A stretch of 64,000 nucleotides of DNA from NCBI GenBank assembly GCA_022036555.1, contig CM039128.1, forward strand, positions 6,929,569 through 6,993,568. The letters are read 5' to 3'. The notes under the pieces are model-generated. The model saw only the letters and a program-made list of their open reading frames with translations. It had not been told where the DNA came from and made no database searches. Within the stretch, counting starts at the first letter, position 1, and each line of letters starts with the position of its first letter. Both the position numbers and the translations under genes were made by a program. Positions 1-11,784 of this stretch are shown here, one piece after another. This DNA is from Microstegium vimineum (Eukaryota; Streptophyta; Magnoliopsida; Poales; Poaceae).

Positions 1-269
1 CTATAACACTATTATTGTAGTTACTCTATTCCAGCCGGCTAGACTTAAATAAAATTTTGCGGGCTGAATAGGTTTACGACTTTTGAAATCACTTTACCGA
101 AGCAGAGTATATAGACTTAAAACTCCGTGGAAAAAACCTTGTGATACTCGACATAAGTGTTAACCAAGTGACATATAGTCGTAGATTGGAGCCACCCTGC
201 AACAACACAAACGGATTTCTTAAGTTACTCAGTCTAATGCTAAAAATTCTTGTGAACCGCCTATAATTA

Positions 270-441
270 ACACCGTTTTGGAAGCCTCGACAGGCTTAAA
301 ATTGCAACTCAACTGGACCTGCGAGGGGTTTAGACAGTCCCCGGGCATTGCATTAAGAAGAAGATCTTCTCCAACAAGGAGTCGAACCCAAGATCTGAGG
401 AGTGCCGCTAGATTCCTCTAACCAACTAGACTATCTGGCAT
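270..441 (-). mobile_element. tRNA-derived SINE-like repeat
   Basis: Read on the minus strand, bases 441-361 look like a degenerate tRNA: a box A-like stretch (GTCTAGTTGGTTAGAGG) is followed about 35 bases later by a box B-like stretch (GGTTCGACTCC). The acceptor stem does not pair, so this is not a working tRNA gene. About 90 further bases of non-tRNA sequence follow, which is the layout of a plant SINE with a pol III promoter head. Family and right boundary are uncertain; a plain tRNA pseudogene is the alternative. Confidence 0.4.
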
Positions 442-1424
442 TTTTTCTGAGAGGTGTGGTTGATCGACATCAACCATTGCCATATCGTGTATTTTTCTAG
501 TCTAAAACTCGTTTTCACTTGGTTGCAAGTATAGCCTGTTTCTGTGTAGTTTTGTTTTATCAAATGGAAACAAGTATCAAGTAGTAAGGATTATCTTATG
601 ATCATTTCAAAGATCCTTATGCCAACTCTTGAGCCTGCTACAGTTTCATCAGGGTGTTCCTGATGATCTATTAGATATAAACCCAAGCACACATACCACC
701 AGAAGTTCATCCTGGTACTTTCAACCACATCCACAAGATGCTTAGTTCGAACAGCAACCGGAAGAATAGAAAGAGTAGAAAACATCATTCCACATGATGC
801 GGTCATTGATAAAGAAACTAAATGAACACTAACAAGAAAATTGAAACAGAACTTGATAAAGAAACAGCAAAAGAAAATTCAACAAAAAACTGAAGGCATC
901 TGATCTTCAAGTTGGGTATGAACACACTTTGAACTCCTTTCAGGAAAGGTTAGCTTATCTAATTCAAAAGTGTGTATTTTACTATTTTTTAACCAAAAAA
1001 AATTCAAATAATACCAGGTGAATACTTGAAAAAACAAAGGTGAGCATCCGAGCATACTGCCTTGAAAAATTCATGTTGAAATGTAACCCAAACAACTAAA
1101 ACTTTTGTGATCATGGGGTTGAGTTTCCTGGAGGAGATATATATTAATCTGATTTTCTAGTAACTTGCACAAAAGCAGTTCACCCTAATATTTTACATGA
1201 CATAGAAATTCTCTAATGACCAAATAAAGTGAGGCCATAGAAGGTCGTAAATGCAATATACATTTGTTTTTGCGGGTTACCAAGTTATCTTTAAGATACA
1301 AACGACACCTACAAGGTGGTCCAAGTCCAACAAACAATAAAAGTAAAGGCTATGGTGCTTGACACAGAGCTTATGAAAACATTAACACATTTACAAGGTG
1401 TAGTAGAAAGGATAGAACACAATA
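442..1424. other. Gene-free stretch downstream of the RP1 gene
   Basis: AT-rich sequence with no credible coding frame. The part nearest 1424 must include the 3' untranslated region of the minus-strand PPDK regulatory protein gene. No clear poly(A) signal or repeat boundary was identified. Confidence 0.5.
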
Positions 1425-3705
1425 CTAGTACCGTTTTGATATGCGTGGCATGGAGCACTTCTGTTTTCTGTCATGGTAAATTCTCACAATGACAGCAGCT
1501 GTTTCCTCTATAGCTTTTCCAGTGACCCCTGCATGAAACAGTATGAAAGCATGTTTTTAAACAAAGAAACAACAAACAAAAGGTTTCATGAATACAACTA
1601 ACTTGACTAACCAATGACTGGCCATGTTGGATTTTGAGCAAAAATTTGATTTGCATGGATCAGTTCCTGCCTCACATGTTCCATTTCAGCATAATTGCTC
1701 TGATACCCATCACCAAAACCTAGAGCTTTGGCCCTAGTCTTTCTAATTGCTTGAAGAACCACTGGGTTTATTGTCAGTCCAAAAATCTTGTCTTGGCTGA
1801 TCTCAAAAAGGGTCTTTGGAAGATTCACTCCCATCACTATTGGGACATTTGCTACCTTGTATCCCTTCTGAGATAGATATATTGACAATGGTGTCTTCCC
1901 TGTACGTGAAATGCCGGCAAGTACAATGTCTGCACGGTTGAGGTTCTGTGGCTGAGCTCCATCATCTTGTTTGATGGTAAAATCGATAGCATCAATCCGT
2001 CGGAAGTAATCCTCTGTTAGCGTACCCTTTCGATTAGGAGAGCTTCGTGGAATTCCAGATGGAGCAACACCCATATAAGAAGCAATGGCTTCAACAGTAG
2101 GCCGAAGAACATCAGTGGATGGAACACCCCAGAAATCACAGGCATTCTTAGCCGACTCAGCCATTGAAGGATCAGCAAGGGTATATAGAACCAGTGCCCC
2201 TTCCTTTGCTGCTTGCTTTATTATCTCAAGAAGCCGATCCATGTTGTCAATCTACAGAACATTATCAGAAGCTATTACTTACAAAAGATGGAGCCGGCCT
2301 ATTACCAAAAACTGATGTGCAGCTAATATTTTTCAAGCAAATGCAGGTATAAAGTCAGGATTTTCATGAGGGAAGAATATGACAGACATCTGCTTTTTCT
2401 CGAACAATATGATCAACACAAACAGGCAAGAAAAAATAAAACTAGTCATGGAAATAAATAACATATACGTCGATAACTAGTATCCCACCTGCCTGATATA
2501 TAGTTGCCTCTGCACAAACAATTATTAATGTGGTGTACAAGACCGAGACAAAATTTAAACCAACAAAATTAATAGATATGCATGAAGCAACCTTGCAGTT
2601 ATGAATTTGCACAAAACTTCTGCCTCTACCGTCTACCCCAGTACATGATCCATATATGCATACCCTTGGAGATTGTGATTTTATCTTCAATACAAAATTT
2701 CTGTATTACAAATAGTATTACAAATAAAATTATCATTCAAATTGAGAATTTATAGCAGGACACAGTAATTGATCTGTACTATAACCAGCCTGAAAATAGA
2801 TCATACTTTGTGAAAATATCACTACAGAGCAGGGTGCCATTGACCACTGTATTGTATTCCCAGGGTGTTAAATTCCATCCGTAAATTAAACTATCAGCCA
2901 TTGATTTGTCCACCAAGATCTAGCTCTTCCTCAGTTTCATTTCTCCAAATTAAGATTTCACATTCAATTATCCAGTTTCACTTGTGGCATCATGCTACGG
3001 TCCAAAAATTGCAGGGCTCCTAATTGGCTAATTCGATATATAGCCATATAGGTAGCTGACAAAACAGGACATCTTCCATGATAACTACTCACTCTGTCAA
3101 CAGTTAGCAAACCATGAACGTACTTCCAGCAAAAAAAAAAAAGTATATATATGAAGGCATGGCGAGATATTCACCATGGAGATGAGGTGGGTGTTGACAG
3201 CGCAGCCGCGGTCGACGAAGCAGTGCTCAAACTGTCCGAGCGCGGCGCTCACCGCGTGCTCCGCGGTCCACCCGGTCCCGTCCGACACTATGTAGATGGC
3301 CTTCCCAGCCGCGGCGTCTCTCTCGGCCACGCAGACGTCGTCGTCGCCGCCATCCTCCACCGCCACCGCAGCGTCGTCCTCAGGCCGCGGCGGCGACTTG
3401 GTCATCGGCAGCACCGACGTGGAGGCCGAGGAGAGCTTCGCGCGGTCCGACCCCAGCCGGCGGCCCGAACGCAGCGCCCGCGACCGGGACCACCGGCTGA
3501 GCTGCGGGCTCGCGCGCAGCACGTGGGAGTGGGACGACGCCGCCGCCTCAGCCGGGCGTGGTGGTGGCGGCGCGCCGTCAGAGTCTGGCTGGCCTGGGCT
3601 CTCGATGGCTGGTGGGGAGTCAGGGGCGCAGGACGAAGGGACGAGGCGGCGACCGGTCCCGGTGGGGGACGGCGGCGCCACGAGCGGCTTGGCGCTCCCA
3701 ATCAT
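1425..3705 (-). CDS. PDRP1: Pyruvate,phosphate dikinase regulatory protein (RP1/PDRP), three exons
   Basis: Bifunctional chloroplast enzyme of the DUF299 (kinase-PPPase) family. In C4 grasses it inactivates PPDK by ADP-dependent threonine phosphorylation and reactivates it by phosphate-dependent dephosphorylation, giving light/dark control of the C4 cycle. Exons by splice sites: 3705-3175, 2251-1612 and 1528-1425 (531, 640 and 104 nt), totalling 424 codons plus stop, the usual plant length. The introns (923 and 83 nt) have GT-AG ends, and the frame stays open across both. The N-terminal ~130 residues are Ser/Pro/Arg-rich, as for a transit peptide. The core starts at GKAIYIVSDGTGW (about residue 134); the P-loop-like GISRTGKT lies near residues 290-297, and the C-terminus is SMPRISKRY. 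The start codon follows a short GC-rich leader. It is the only protein gene here with no visible defect. A PDRP2-type paralogue cannot be excluded by eye. Confidence 0.93.
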
Positions 3706-4754
3706 TGAGCTAAGCTGAAGGCGGCGGCGAGTCCAGCGGTGACGAGATGGAGACGATGCCTTTCACTGTGCGGCCGCGTGGGTGGAGCGGACGACGACGG
3801 ATGGCAGTGGTTACGTGTCTTTGCCTTTTTTTTAGTGCTTTCCTAGTACAGTACTCCCACGTACCTATGTGTCGGGTAGTACCTTGTAAATTTATTATAA
3901 TTGATTATAAGTAAAAAATAACAATATTTATATGGTAAATAAATATCATTAGAATAATTACAAAATATATTTTTATAATAAATTGATTTAGATTCATAAA
4001 TATGAATATTATTAAATGTGAACTGTTTTTTTTTCAGCACACAATCTATAGTTATAGTTGCATGTTTTTCGAGGGCCGAGGGAGTACCATCCAAAGTATG
4101 GGACTTATGATGTATTAAAAAACACAAAAAAGAGGATAATATGTATTGCGATATTAATTAAGCAATCTTGAATTGTACCACTATCTCCCATGTTCATGCT
4201 ATGTTTAATTATACTAGCACAGTGCACGCGTTTCACTACATGCGCCTATGGTATGTGAAAAAAAATGAGAAAAAGGTAGCACAATACAAATACAGATGCA
4301 AAGGAAAAGATGAGTGAAAAAATGAAAAAAATGGAAATTAGAAACAGAAATTTTAAAAAACTTGAATTTTGAAAATAAAAAACATTTAGAAAAAAAGCAC
4401 GCTAGCAACAATGCTGGCTAGAAAAAGAAAATCGAAAATAGATATAAAAAATTGATCTAATAAAAAATCACGTTAACTACTACTCTACAATATAATATCC
4501 AAAAGATATAAGAGCCAATATTTCATTCCTTGTTGAAAGAATAAATCTATTTTTTTAAAAAAAAACTAAAATAAGAAAAAAGCGCGTTAGCTATAATGCT
4601 AGTGGAAAACAAAAGAAAAAAATATAAGTAAATTTTTTTAAAAAAGATAAAATAAAATAAAAAATAAAAAGTCACGTCAACAGGATAGGTTTGCGAAAAT
4701 GGTCTTCCCGAATGGAAGATTACACTCTGATCTTAACTTTTTTAAAAAGAACTA
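3706..4754. other. RP1 upstream region and AT-rich spacer
   Basis: Bases 3706-3800 are GC-rich and would hold the RP1 5' leader and core promoter; no TATA box is convincing. From about 3840 the sequence becomes AT-rich. It contains a possible decayed MITE (a 'gtactccca' motif near 3850 and 'gagggagtacc' near 4080) and the Helitron-like end listed separately. No genes are seen. Confidence 0.4.
4214..4240 (-). mobile_element. Helitron 3' terminus-like sequence
   Basis: Plus-strand 'A|CTAGcacagtgcacgcg' reads on the minus strand as a short GC-rich partly self-complementary stretch ending in CTAG, followed by T. This is the expected 3' end of a plant Helitron inserted between A and T. It resembles the clearer ends at 21044 and 22785. 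The matching 5' terminus was not identified; a loose candidate lies near 5600. Confidence 0.35.
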
Positions 4755-5014
4755 CTCGCTCAATCCCAAATTATAAGTCATTCCAAGAATCTTAGAGAGT
4801 CAAAGCATCTCAAGTTTGACCAAGAATTATAGACAAAATTATAAAGATTTATAACATTAAATAGGTATACTATGAAAATATAATTGATAACGAATCTAAT
4901 GATACTTATTTATCATCATAAATATTATTATATTGTTATATAAGTTTGATCAAACTTGAGAAACTTTGACTCTCCAAAATTCTTAAAATGACTTACAATT
5001 TGAGATGGAGGGAG
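4755..5014. mobile_element. Stowaway-type MITE with TA target duplication
   Basis: A 260-bp element with long terminal inverted repeats. The left end CTCGCTCAATCCCAAATTAT matches the reverse complement of the right end (CTCCCTCCATCTCAAATTGT). The similarity continues inward through the 'gagagtcaaag' and 'tcaagtttgatc' blocks. It is flanked by TA on both sides (4753-4754, 5015-5016). The interior is AT-rich and non-coding. This is a nonautonomous Tc1/mariner derivative. Confidence 0.88.
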
Positions 5015-5016
5015 TA

Positions 5017-6730
5017 TCAAATATCGACCGAAGGGAGTGACGGCGGGTAGAATCACAATAGTACGATCCATAGAGTCAACTACCGTAGTCGTTAGAGTAT
5101 CCGGAAGGCTGAGGAATCAACATTTAATTTCACATTGAAAAATTTTCGTATAGAATACACGCTCCGCTGTTATGTCAACGTTACGTAAAATAAAAATAAG
5201 AAAAGAAAAATTAGAAAGAAAAAGGAAATAAATAAATAATTTAAAATTTAAAGATAGAAGACTAAAAAAATAATTAAAAATTAGAAATAAAAATAAAAAT
5301 AATACACGATGTAAAAGAAAAGCAAAAGAAAAAATAAAGAGGAAAAGAAAAAATATAATAAATAAAAAATTTAAATTTTAAATTGGAAGAATAAAATAAA
5401 TAATAAAAATAATAAAAATGAAAAAAGAGAAATAAAATAAAATAGTCACTTCAGCTACCGTGGCTGAGGTGCTCACATGCCTCCAATATATTCACAGTTA
5501 AACCATTAAAGAACTACTATCTTATTAGGATGTGCTACAGCTATTTATTCCAAAGAAAGAAACAAATTAAAGAAGAATTGAAGAAACAACATCATACATA
5601 TCCTCTATTATTAGTTCTATTTATTTATTTATTTTCTTAATTGGTTGACACCTCATAAAAGGTACTACCCCTGTTCTGTCTTTGATGGAGCGCTATCACT
5701 TAAACTACAAGACTCCCTAGTCTGGCTGAGAAGGATTTCTTTTTTGAAAAAGAAAATATACTTTTAGTTGAGAATGACATAGGAGTATGGCATGAGAGAG
5801 CGAGCACGGGGAGACGATAGGAGAAACTCGCAGACGTTCTCTTTCACGACATCTTTTTAGGGCAATAAATCTAAGCACTTGAGTTGGATTCCCACCCACC
5901 ACGGTGCAAGAGGAGCAGGGACACGCTGCAGGGATGCAAGGTCCACCAGTCAGCTGTGCTGCCGGCTACCCGCCACGCTCCAAAGCCGTCTCGTCATGCA
6001 CTTGGGCACACAATTCAAGCAAACTTCCCACTCAATTCAAGGTCTGTCTCAGTCATAGGAGTATCTTTTTCCATAATTATTCCTGGAAAAGTTCCTTCAT
6101 TCCCACTTTCTCAGCCACACAAGAGAGCCAGAGTAACAAGAGCATCCTTGAGAAATACCCAATAAACCTTCTTATCCTTGTCTCTTAGAAGAATAGAAAA
6201 AAATACATCTTCAATAACTCTCAATCTATGTTGCCAATGTCTTAGCACTTCAAAAAAAATATATCCTTCTCTCACAATCTAAAGGTGGAAGAGATAAAGA
6301 GTAGGAAAAAAATATATAAAAATGGTTAGAATAATTTAGAAGTAATATAGGATTTCTAATATAAAATTGTTTTCTATATTTCTTAATTGAATTATTAGAA
6401 ATTGTTAGAGTTAGTTTTATTTATTCTTCCCAATACCTTTTTGGAATTGAAAAACATCATGTTTTTTTTAAAAAAAGATGCTATAAATCCACAATCCAGC
6501 TCAAGATTCCCTCGTTGAAATATTTGACACAAGAAGTCTTTCGGAACAACAGCACAAAAAAAAAGAGTAACCACAAGGCGACCAACTTGGCTCATGACAA
6601 ATATTTGACAATTATGAACTACTTTATTTATAAATTATAAAATTCAATATTTTTATGTTTATTTGACATGATCTTACTTTTGTCTCTGCGATCAACAAGT
6701 GCTCTGGTTAGTGACACCTGTCTAGTAGCA
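5017..6730. other. AT-rich gene-free stretch
   Basis: A-rich low-complexity DNA (5150-5450), then unstructured sequence. Motifs such as 'gcacgctagcaacaatgctggctag' recur in altered form on either side of the MITE (near 4398, 4583 and 5447), which suggests an old repeat. Short frames around 5884-6188 overlap each other and have no codon bias or homology I recognise. Confidence 0.4.
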
Positions 6731-6974
6731 CTAGTATCATAGGATATCATTTTCGACCATGTTTAGTAGGCCTATCTCTGGCTCTGGCTTCGTACAGAAA
6801 ATCTAGCTTCTTTATGCTCTTGGGTAAGCAAGGTTTTGAGATTTATTAGAAACTAGTATCATAGGATATCATTTTCGGCCATGTTTAGTAGGCCTATCTC
6901 TAACTCTGGCTTCGTACAGAAAATCTGGCTTCTTTATGCTCTTGGGTAAGCAAGGTTTTGAGATCTATTAGAAA
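6731..6974. repeat. 122-bp tandem duplication
   Basis: Two adjacent copies starting 'ctagtatcataggatatc' at 6731 and 6853, nearly identical through 'gggtaagcaaggttttgag'. Only a few substitutions separate them, so the duplication is recent relative to the surrounding DNA. No coding content is visible. Confidence 0.9.
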
Positions 6975-8829
6975 TTGTGTCATATGTTTAATTTTATTTT
7001 AAGATTGGACTCCATTGCATGACAAACACTACTCCCTCTATCCCAACAAAAGAGTCTTTAGGACTCGTGCGATTAGACTTTTTAAAATCTAACTAGCAGG
7101 TGTGTGTTGCTATGGGAGCATCAAAAAATTTAACGCAAAACATCTAAAACCTACAACAATGAAGACTCAACATTTTCAAATCAAAATATCTAAAACCTAC
7201 AACAATGAATAATCTCCAATCATGAACCTTGTTTAAAAAGTTAAATGCACAATAGGCCCATTACCTTTTGATGGTGTGCCATCTAGGTTCATCAACTTTA
7301 AATTTAGGTCCATCAACTGCTTTAAAAATAATTTAAAAAATATTATTTTTCAAATGACCTAGGGAGAGACAACCTAAAATCAAGTTGGTAAGACTCAAAA
7401 ATATGTATAGTTTATTATCTTTTTATTTGAAATTATTTAGTACATAAAAATTCTGTTTTACTCTTTTTATTATGAAATTCAAGTTTTGTCTTCTTTTAAT
7501 GATCTTAGATAGAGAAAAGAACCGAAGTTGTGGTATTTAGAAGGTTCCATCTATATGGACTATATAGATACCATGGACTTCTCCACAATACAAGGAAAAA
7601 GCAAAACATGCAAAATTGTCCCATACTAAGGGGTTCCCAAACTAGGCAAAGTGACGGAACATGCCAGAGGGGCTGAGAGGTAGCCGCCGCCCTTCGTCCT
7701 CCTCCGTCCACTGCCGTTGGTTCCCCTCTCTTTCCCTCCGACATCTCGTCGGGGGCTGAAGGGAGTGAGGATTCATTGTTTTTAATACGTTTCTCCAGCA
7801 AATCGAGTCCTTAGGGTTAGGATTTCTCCATGTCAAAGTTTTTGGTATTGGAGTTTTATCTTCTCCTCCTCCTCTGCGACAATGGTGAAGGAGAATGGTG
7901 GAATCGTGTTCTCCATGGCGGCTCCATTGAAGATGAGGACGATAACTTCGGCATCATCATCTTCATCGACATGATGACATGGAGATTTTTGTTTCCGGAC
8001 AGCGACATCAAAGCGAAGATGATGACACCGTCATGGAATAATTTTCTCCAGTCTTTTCTCTGTTTTGTTGTGGTTAGATCTGGCCACAATAAAAGACTAG
8101 GGAGAATAATTTTCAGATCAGTCTTCCTTATTCTTCGGTGGCAGAAAAAAGAAGAAGCAAGACACCGGAGACCAGAAAAAGATGCTCAATTCCTCCTACA
8201 GGAACGTCGACCGTTGTTTGTTGGGCAATTCTTCTCAGACCATTTCTCAAGTGTTTGCCTATGCGGTCATCTACACTGCAAAGCGATTAACATGTTAAGT
8301 TTTGAGTTGTGTTATTCACAACGTGGGTACTATTTTATAATACAAAGTTTTTGTAACGTATTGATATATTCAAGTTTCATATAATATAATTCTTCTTTCG
8401 TAGAAAAAAAAGATAAAAAAAGACTTCTCCACATGGCAAGAACAAATAATTGAAGTTTTACAAGGAAATGGGTCCATCCTAACTTGAACCCGTTCATTAC
8501 CTCCATTTTCATTGAGGTGTGAACAAGAAAACCAAAATGGCATTATAGTAACTGCCAAATCCATTTTCTACCCTACGAAAAAGGGAGCTCATTCGGACAA
8601 GAGACAAAACTTTCTACCCTGTTATCGGTCACGGATTTTGCAGCTCGGTCGCCACTGCTTCGCTCACTGCTGGTGCTGGTGCTGGTGGGCCATCACCAAA
8701 GGCTTCGCGGACGCTGGGCTGCCATAAAATATATATGGTTCGAGCATCTCAGCAGATTACTCATCTTCCATCCCTTAAAATGACATATAGGCAGTGGCGA
8801 AGTCAATATAGGGGGGCGGGGTTAGATTT
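6975..8829. other. Gene-free stretch with an unassigned 7.5-8.4 kb segment
   Basis: A MITE-like end ('actactccctctatccca') lies near 7028 with no partner found. Bases 7640-8300 are less AT-rich and have overlapping open frames on both strands. The longest is 184 codons, 7830-8384 on the plus strand. None shows a recognisable domain, and the frames shadow each other, so no gene is called. It could be a worn gene fragment. Confidence 0.35.
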
Positions 8830-10037
8830 TTTTCTTTTTTGAAAATAACGGCAGGAGCTCTGTCCTTCAATTAAGATGGAGAAAAGAGAGTTTTTATGTA
8901 CAAAGAAATTAGCCCTCTTGGGCAAACAAAACACAGTCAAGGGCTCAAGGCCTCAATCTCAACAAGTGAGCTTTAACCCCTCCTTAAGCTGGCTCTCTTT
9001 CTTTGCACAATATCCCCCTTTACTATGGAGGTCACCTGTATTGGTGTCTCTGAATTGTTGTTGAATATTCACCTATTTATTTCCTTCCAAATGTTCCATA
9101 TTGTGTAGATCACCACTCCATTGAACTGCCTTTTCATAGGTTTTGTGACTTTTTGGGCAGCCTTGTCCCACCAATCATCTATGCGCATTGGTTCTGGTTG
9201 TGTATTGGCGATCTAGGTGTCGAAATCTTCCCATAGCAGTACCTGGTTCCACACCGCCTTAGCGAAAGGGCATAGGAGGGCCAAATGCAAAACGGTTTCC
9301 AAAGGACCGTTACACAGGACACAATGTTTCGGGTGTGGCCATCCTCTTTTTTGCAAATTGTCTGCTGTTAGTATTTTATCTTGAACCATAATCCAAGCAA
9401 AAACTTTGTATTTGTTTTCTACTTGCACTTTCCAGATTTGACAATACTGGAATCTTGTATAGGAGGCACTGAACTGGATTCGATATGCTGACTGGGTGGA
9501 GTAGCAACCATTGGTCGTCCATTTCCAAACTATGGTGTCATGAACGCCTGGGGTTAGCTGGACATGTTGGATTCTAATCCAAAGGGTGACAAACTCCTCA
9601 ATGTGAGTAGCAGTGGTGATCTTGCCCCTGAGAGAGCATATCCATGTCTCATTATGTAGCTCTTGCTGGACCATCCTATTTTTCCTTCTTACTAGTTGGA
9701 AGAGGTGGGGTGCTATATTTCTGGGCGCTTCTCCCTCAAGCCAACTGTTGTGCCAAAAACGGGTTTTTTTGGCCATCTCCAACCGTGACTATGGTTGATG
9801 CATTGAAGAGCAGTCTATCGACAATATTGCAAGGAAGGTCGGACCCAACCCATCTCCAAATTTCTCCAGGTCTAGCAACCCTAGGCCTCCAATCTCTTTT
9901 GGTCTAGTGACTGTGGGCCAATTAACTAGACAGTGGCGTCCATTTGCATTTTCGTCACCTTTCCAGAAGAATGATCGACTAATTTTGTCTATCTTTTTTT
10001 TTGGCCAAGCTGCCAAAGGGAAAATGTATGTTAACAC
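8830..10037 (-). pseudogene. 5'-truncated LINE: reverse transcriptase C-terminus and zf-RVT relic
   Basis: The minus strand encodes the end of a plant L1-type retrotransposon polyprotein. Frame 10037-9789 holds the post-catalytic RT region (ISRSFFWKGDEN, then GGLGLLDLEKF). Frame 9782-9213 holds the linker (TRFWHNSWLEG) and a zf-RVT domain (CVLCNGPLETVLHLALLCPFAK, split here only by family convention). A stop and an apparent small deletion separate the frames near 9785. The 3' tail (minus strand 8880-8830) reads 'gacagagctcctgccgtta' and then an A/T-rich run, typical of LINE 3' ends. The catalytic RT core and endonuclease are missing, as expected from 5' truncation. Confidence 0.85.
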
Positions 10038-10118
10038 TAATAGTGTTCATCTAATTAAGTATTTGATAGGGAATCAGTAGGCTGTTGGGGGAGGCCAGGC
10101 CCCCCTCATCTCCCTCAT

Positions 10119-10570
10119 GGTGTGATAACATGGTTGCTAAATACCTATCTGTTAATCCAGTGTTTCATGCTCGCACCAAACACATTGAGATTGATTATCA
10201 TTTTGTAAGAAAATAAGTTGCACATAAGCTTCTAGATATTTGTTTTTTCATTCAGAACATCAGGTGGTTGATGGCTTCACAAAGGCGCTTCCCGAGCAAT
10301 GGCTGTTCACATTACGAAGTACGTAATATCAACTTGACAGAAAGTAGTGATTAACAGAGGGTGTTAAGATATCAGTGATTGGCGTGATTGCTTGTTCCCT
10401 ATATGAGTGATTGATTGTTTTTTTTTGACAATATGAGTGATTGATTATTGTATCTCTAGATTAGAAACGTTAGCAGAAATTGCTTTATTTCCTTTCTCTG
10501 TAATCTTGTAATGCAAACTACACTTGTACAAGCCACCCGCAGGGGCTGTTCCTGGCTATGTAGCACGGAA
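10119..10570 (+). mobile_element. Copia retrotransposon 3' relic (RNase H end plus partial LTR)
   Basis: Translation of 10136-10330 gives the C-terminal RNase H region of Ty1/copia Pol (NPVFHARTKHIEIDYHFV, then a frame change to DGFTKALPEQWLF), with an in-frame TAA and a frameshift. A polypurine-like 'aacagaggg' precedes TGTTAAGATATC at 10362, a plausible LTR start. The LTR end is not certain (about 10570). The rest of the element is absent. Confidence 0.75.
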
Positions 10571-10835
10571 CCATGATGCATGATCCCTAGCAGGCATCAC
10601 GTTAACTCCAATTTCACATCCATCGAAGTTTACCCTATGTCATCTTCTCTGAAGTCTTGCTGTATCATCCCAACGCACCATCCATCAACGTTCAACGGTG
10701 TGTGGGAAGCTGCTCACCTCGGAGGAATGTGTTGATCAGTGTCAGCCCTTCAGCAGGCTTGTTAAGGGGCACCAGGTGACCTACACCCACTACTACAGAA
10801 CATACCTTTCGGCGATTTCCAAAATCGGCTTTACC

Positions 10836-11090
10836 TCCAGTGGAAATTACGCCTGGGGCTAAAGGGACATTTAGTCCCGGTTAGTAACACCAACCGGGAC
10901 TAAAAGTCCCCTCCCAACGGCACACTGGCCAGACATTGTCAGGGGGACTTTTAACCCCGGTTGGTGTTACCAACCCGGTTGGGGTATTACCAACCGGGGT
11001 TAAACCTTTAACTCCGGTTTAAGACACAAACCGAAGTTAATTTTGGACCTTTAGTCCCGGCTGGTTCTATGTACCGAGACTAAAGGTCCC
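10836..11090. repeat. CACTA-A left subterminal repeats
   Basis: Inverted and direct copies of a roughly 15-bp motif (tttagtcccggttggt and its complement). They include foldback pairs such as 'tttagtcccggtt' with 'aaccgggactaaa' around 10870-10904. In En/Spm elements such repeats bind the TnpA-type protein. The matching block on the right is at 18195-18385. Confidence 0.85.
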
Positions 11091-11577
11091 CCCTATATTG
11101 AACTCTCTTCTTCCCCTGCCCGAACCCAAGAGCTCATTTCTTCCTCACTGTTTAATTTCTTGCTCTTGTTCTTGGTGTGTTCTTCATTGTTCTTCATCTC
11201 CTCTTCGGTCATTGCTTCATTTGATCACTTCTACGCCTCCATCGACTCGTTGAAAGGTTACTATCTTCAACCTCTCATGTTTTAGCGGCAACATATATAT
11301 TGTTTCTTGTTCATTTCTAGGGTATTATATGTTCCACATTTCAAGATTAATTTAGCTTAGTTTGAGAAATATATATTCTTATTAAGATTTTATATATATG
11401 CCACATGAGCTTGAAATAATTATATATTTAGATGAAGAAGGTAGCTACCTAGAATACTTTAGTTGTCTACATGACACATTTGATGATTTTAGAGAAATGT
11501 AAATTTTAGTTGTTTTATTTTCTTTGTTTAGAATATAAGGAATTTATAATATCTAGTTTGAAAAATGAGTATATAGA

Positions 11578-11715
11578 TGACAACCGCTTCGGGACACTCG
11601 GCTTCTGATCGGGTTCCAAAGCGACTAAGGTCAGACCTCCCTCTCATTACCTGTGGCAAGTGTATGCAAAAGACTGTGAAAGAGTACCTGAAAGATCTCT
11701 ATTGTTTTGGGTAAT
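11578..11715 (+). pseudogene. N-terminal fragment resembling a TE-borne GRF-type zinc-finger protein
   Basis: An ATG frame of 45 codons begins MTTASGHSASDRVPKRL and continues to LITCGKCMQKTVKEYL, with a CxxC pair. It then runs into the duplicated Copia-flank sequence and stops. The Cys pair and position resemble the small GRF-like zinc-finger proteins often seen in grass CACTA and MULE elements. This is an inference from memory of the family; the fragment is short. Confidence 0.4.
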
Positions 11716-11784
11716 TGATGAAACCTAAGTACTAACCTGAAAGATCTCTATTGTTTTGGGTAATTGATGAAACCTAAGTACTAA
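11687..11784. repeat. 49-bp tandem duplication
   Basis: 'cctgaaagatctctattg' starts at 11687 and again at 11736, with the following ~30 bases also repeated. The first copy joins the zinc-finger fragment to the Copia-derived segment, so the duplication may mark the insertion or capture junction. Confidence 0.85.

Noticed and set aside
361..441. Functional tRNA gene
   Set aside because: Promoter-like boxes are present but the acceptor stem does not pair and the anticodon arm is imperfect.
3151..3708. Long plus-strand frames opposite RP1 exon 1
   Set aside because: They are antisense shadows of a GC-rich exon whose minus-strand product is clearly RP1.
7830..8384. 184-codon plus-strand frame
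   Set aside because: No recognisable domain, odd composition, overlapped by equally long antisense frames, and no splice or leader context.
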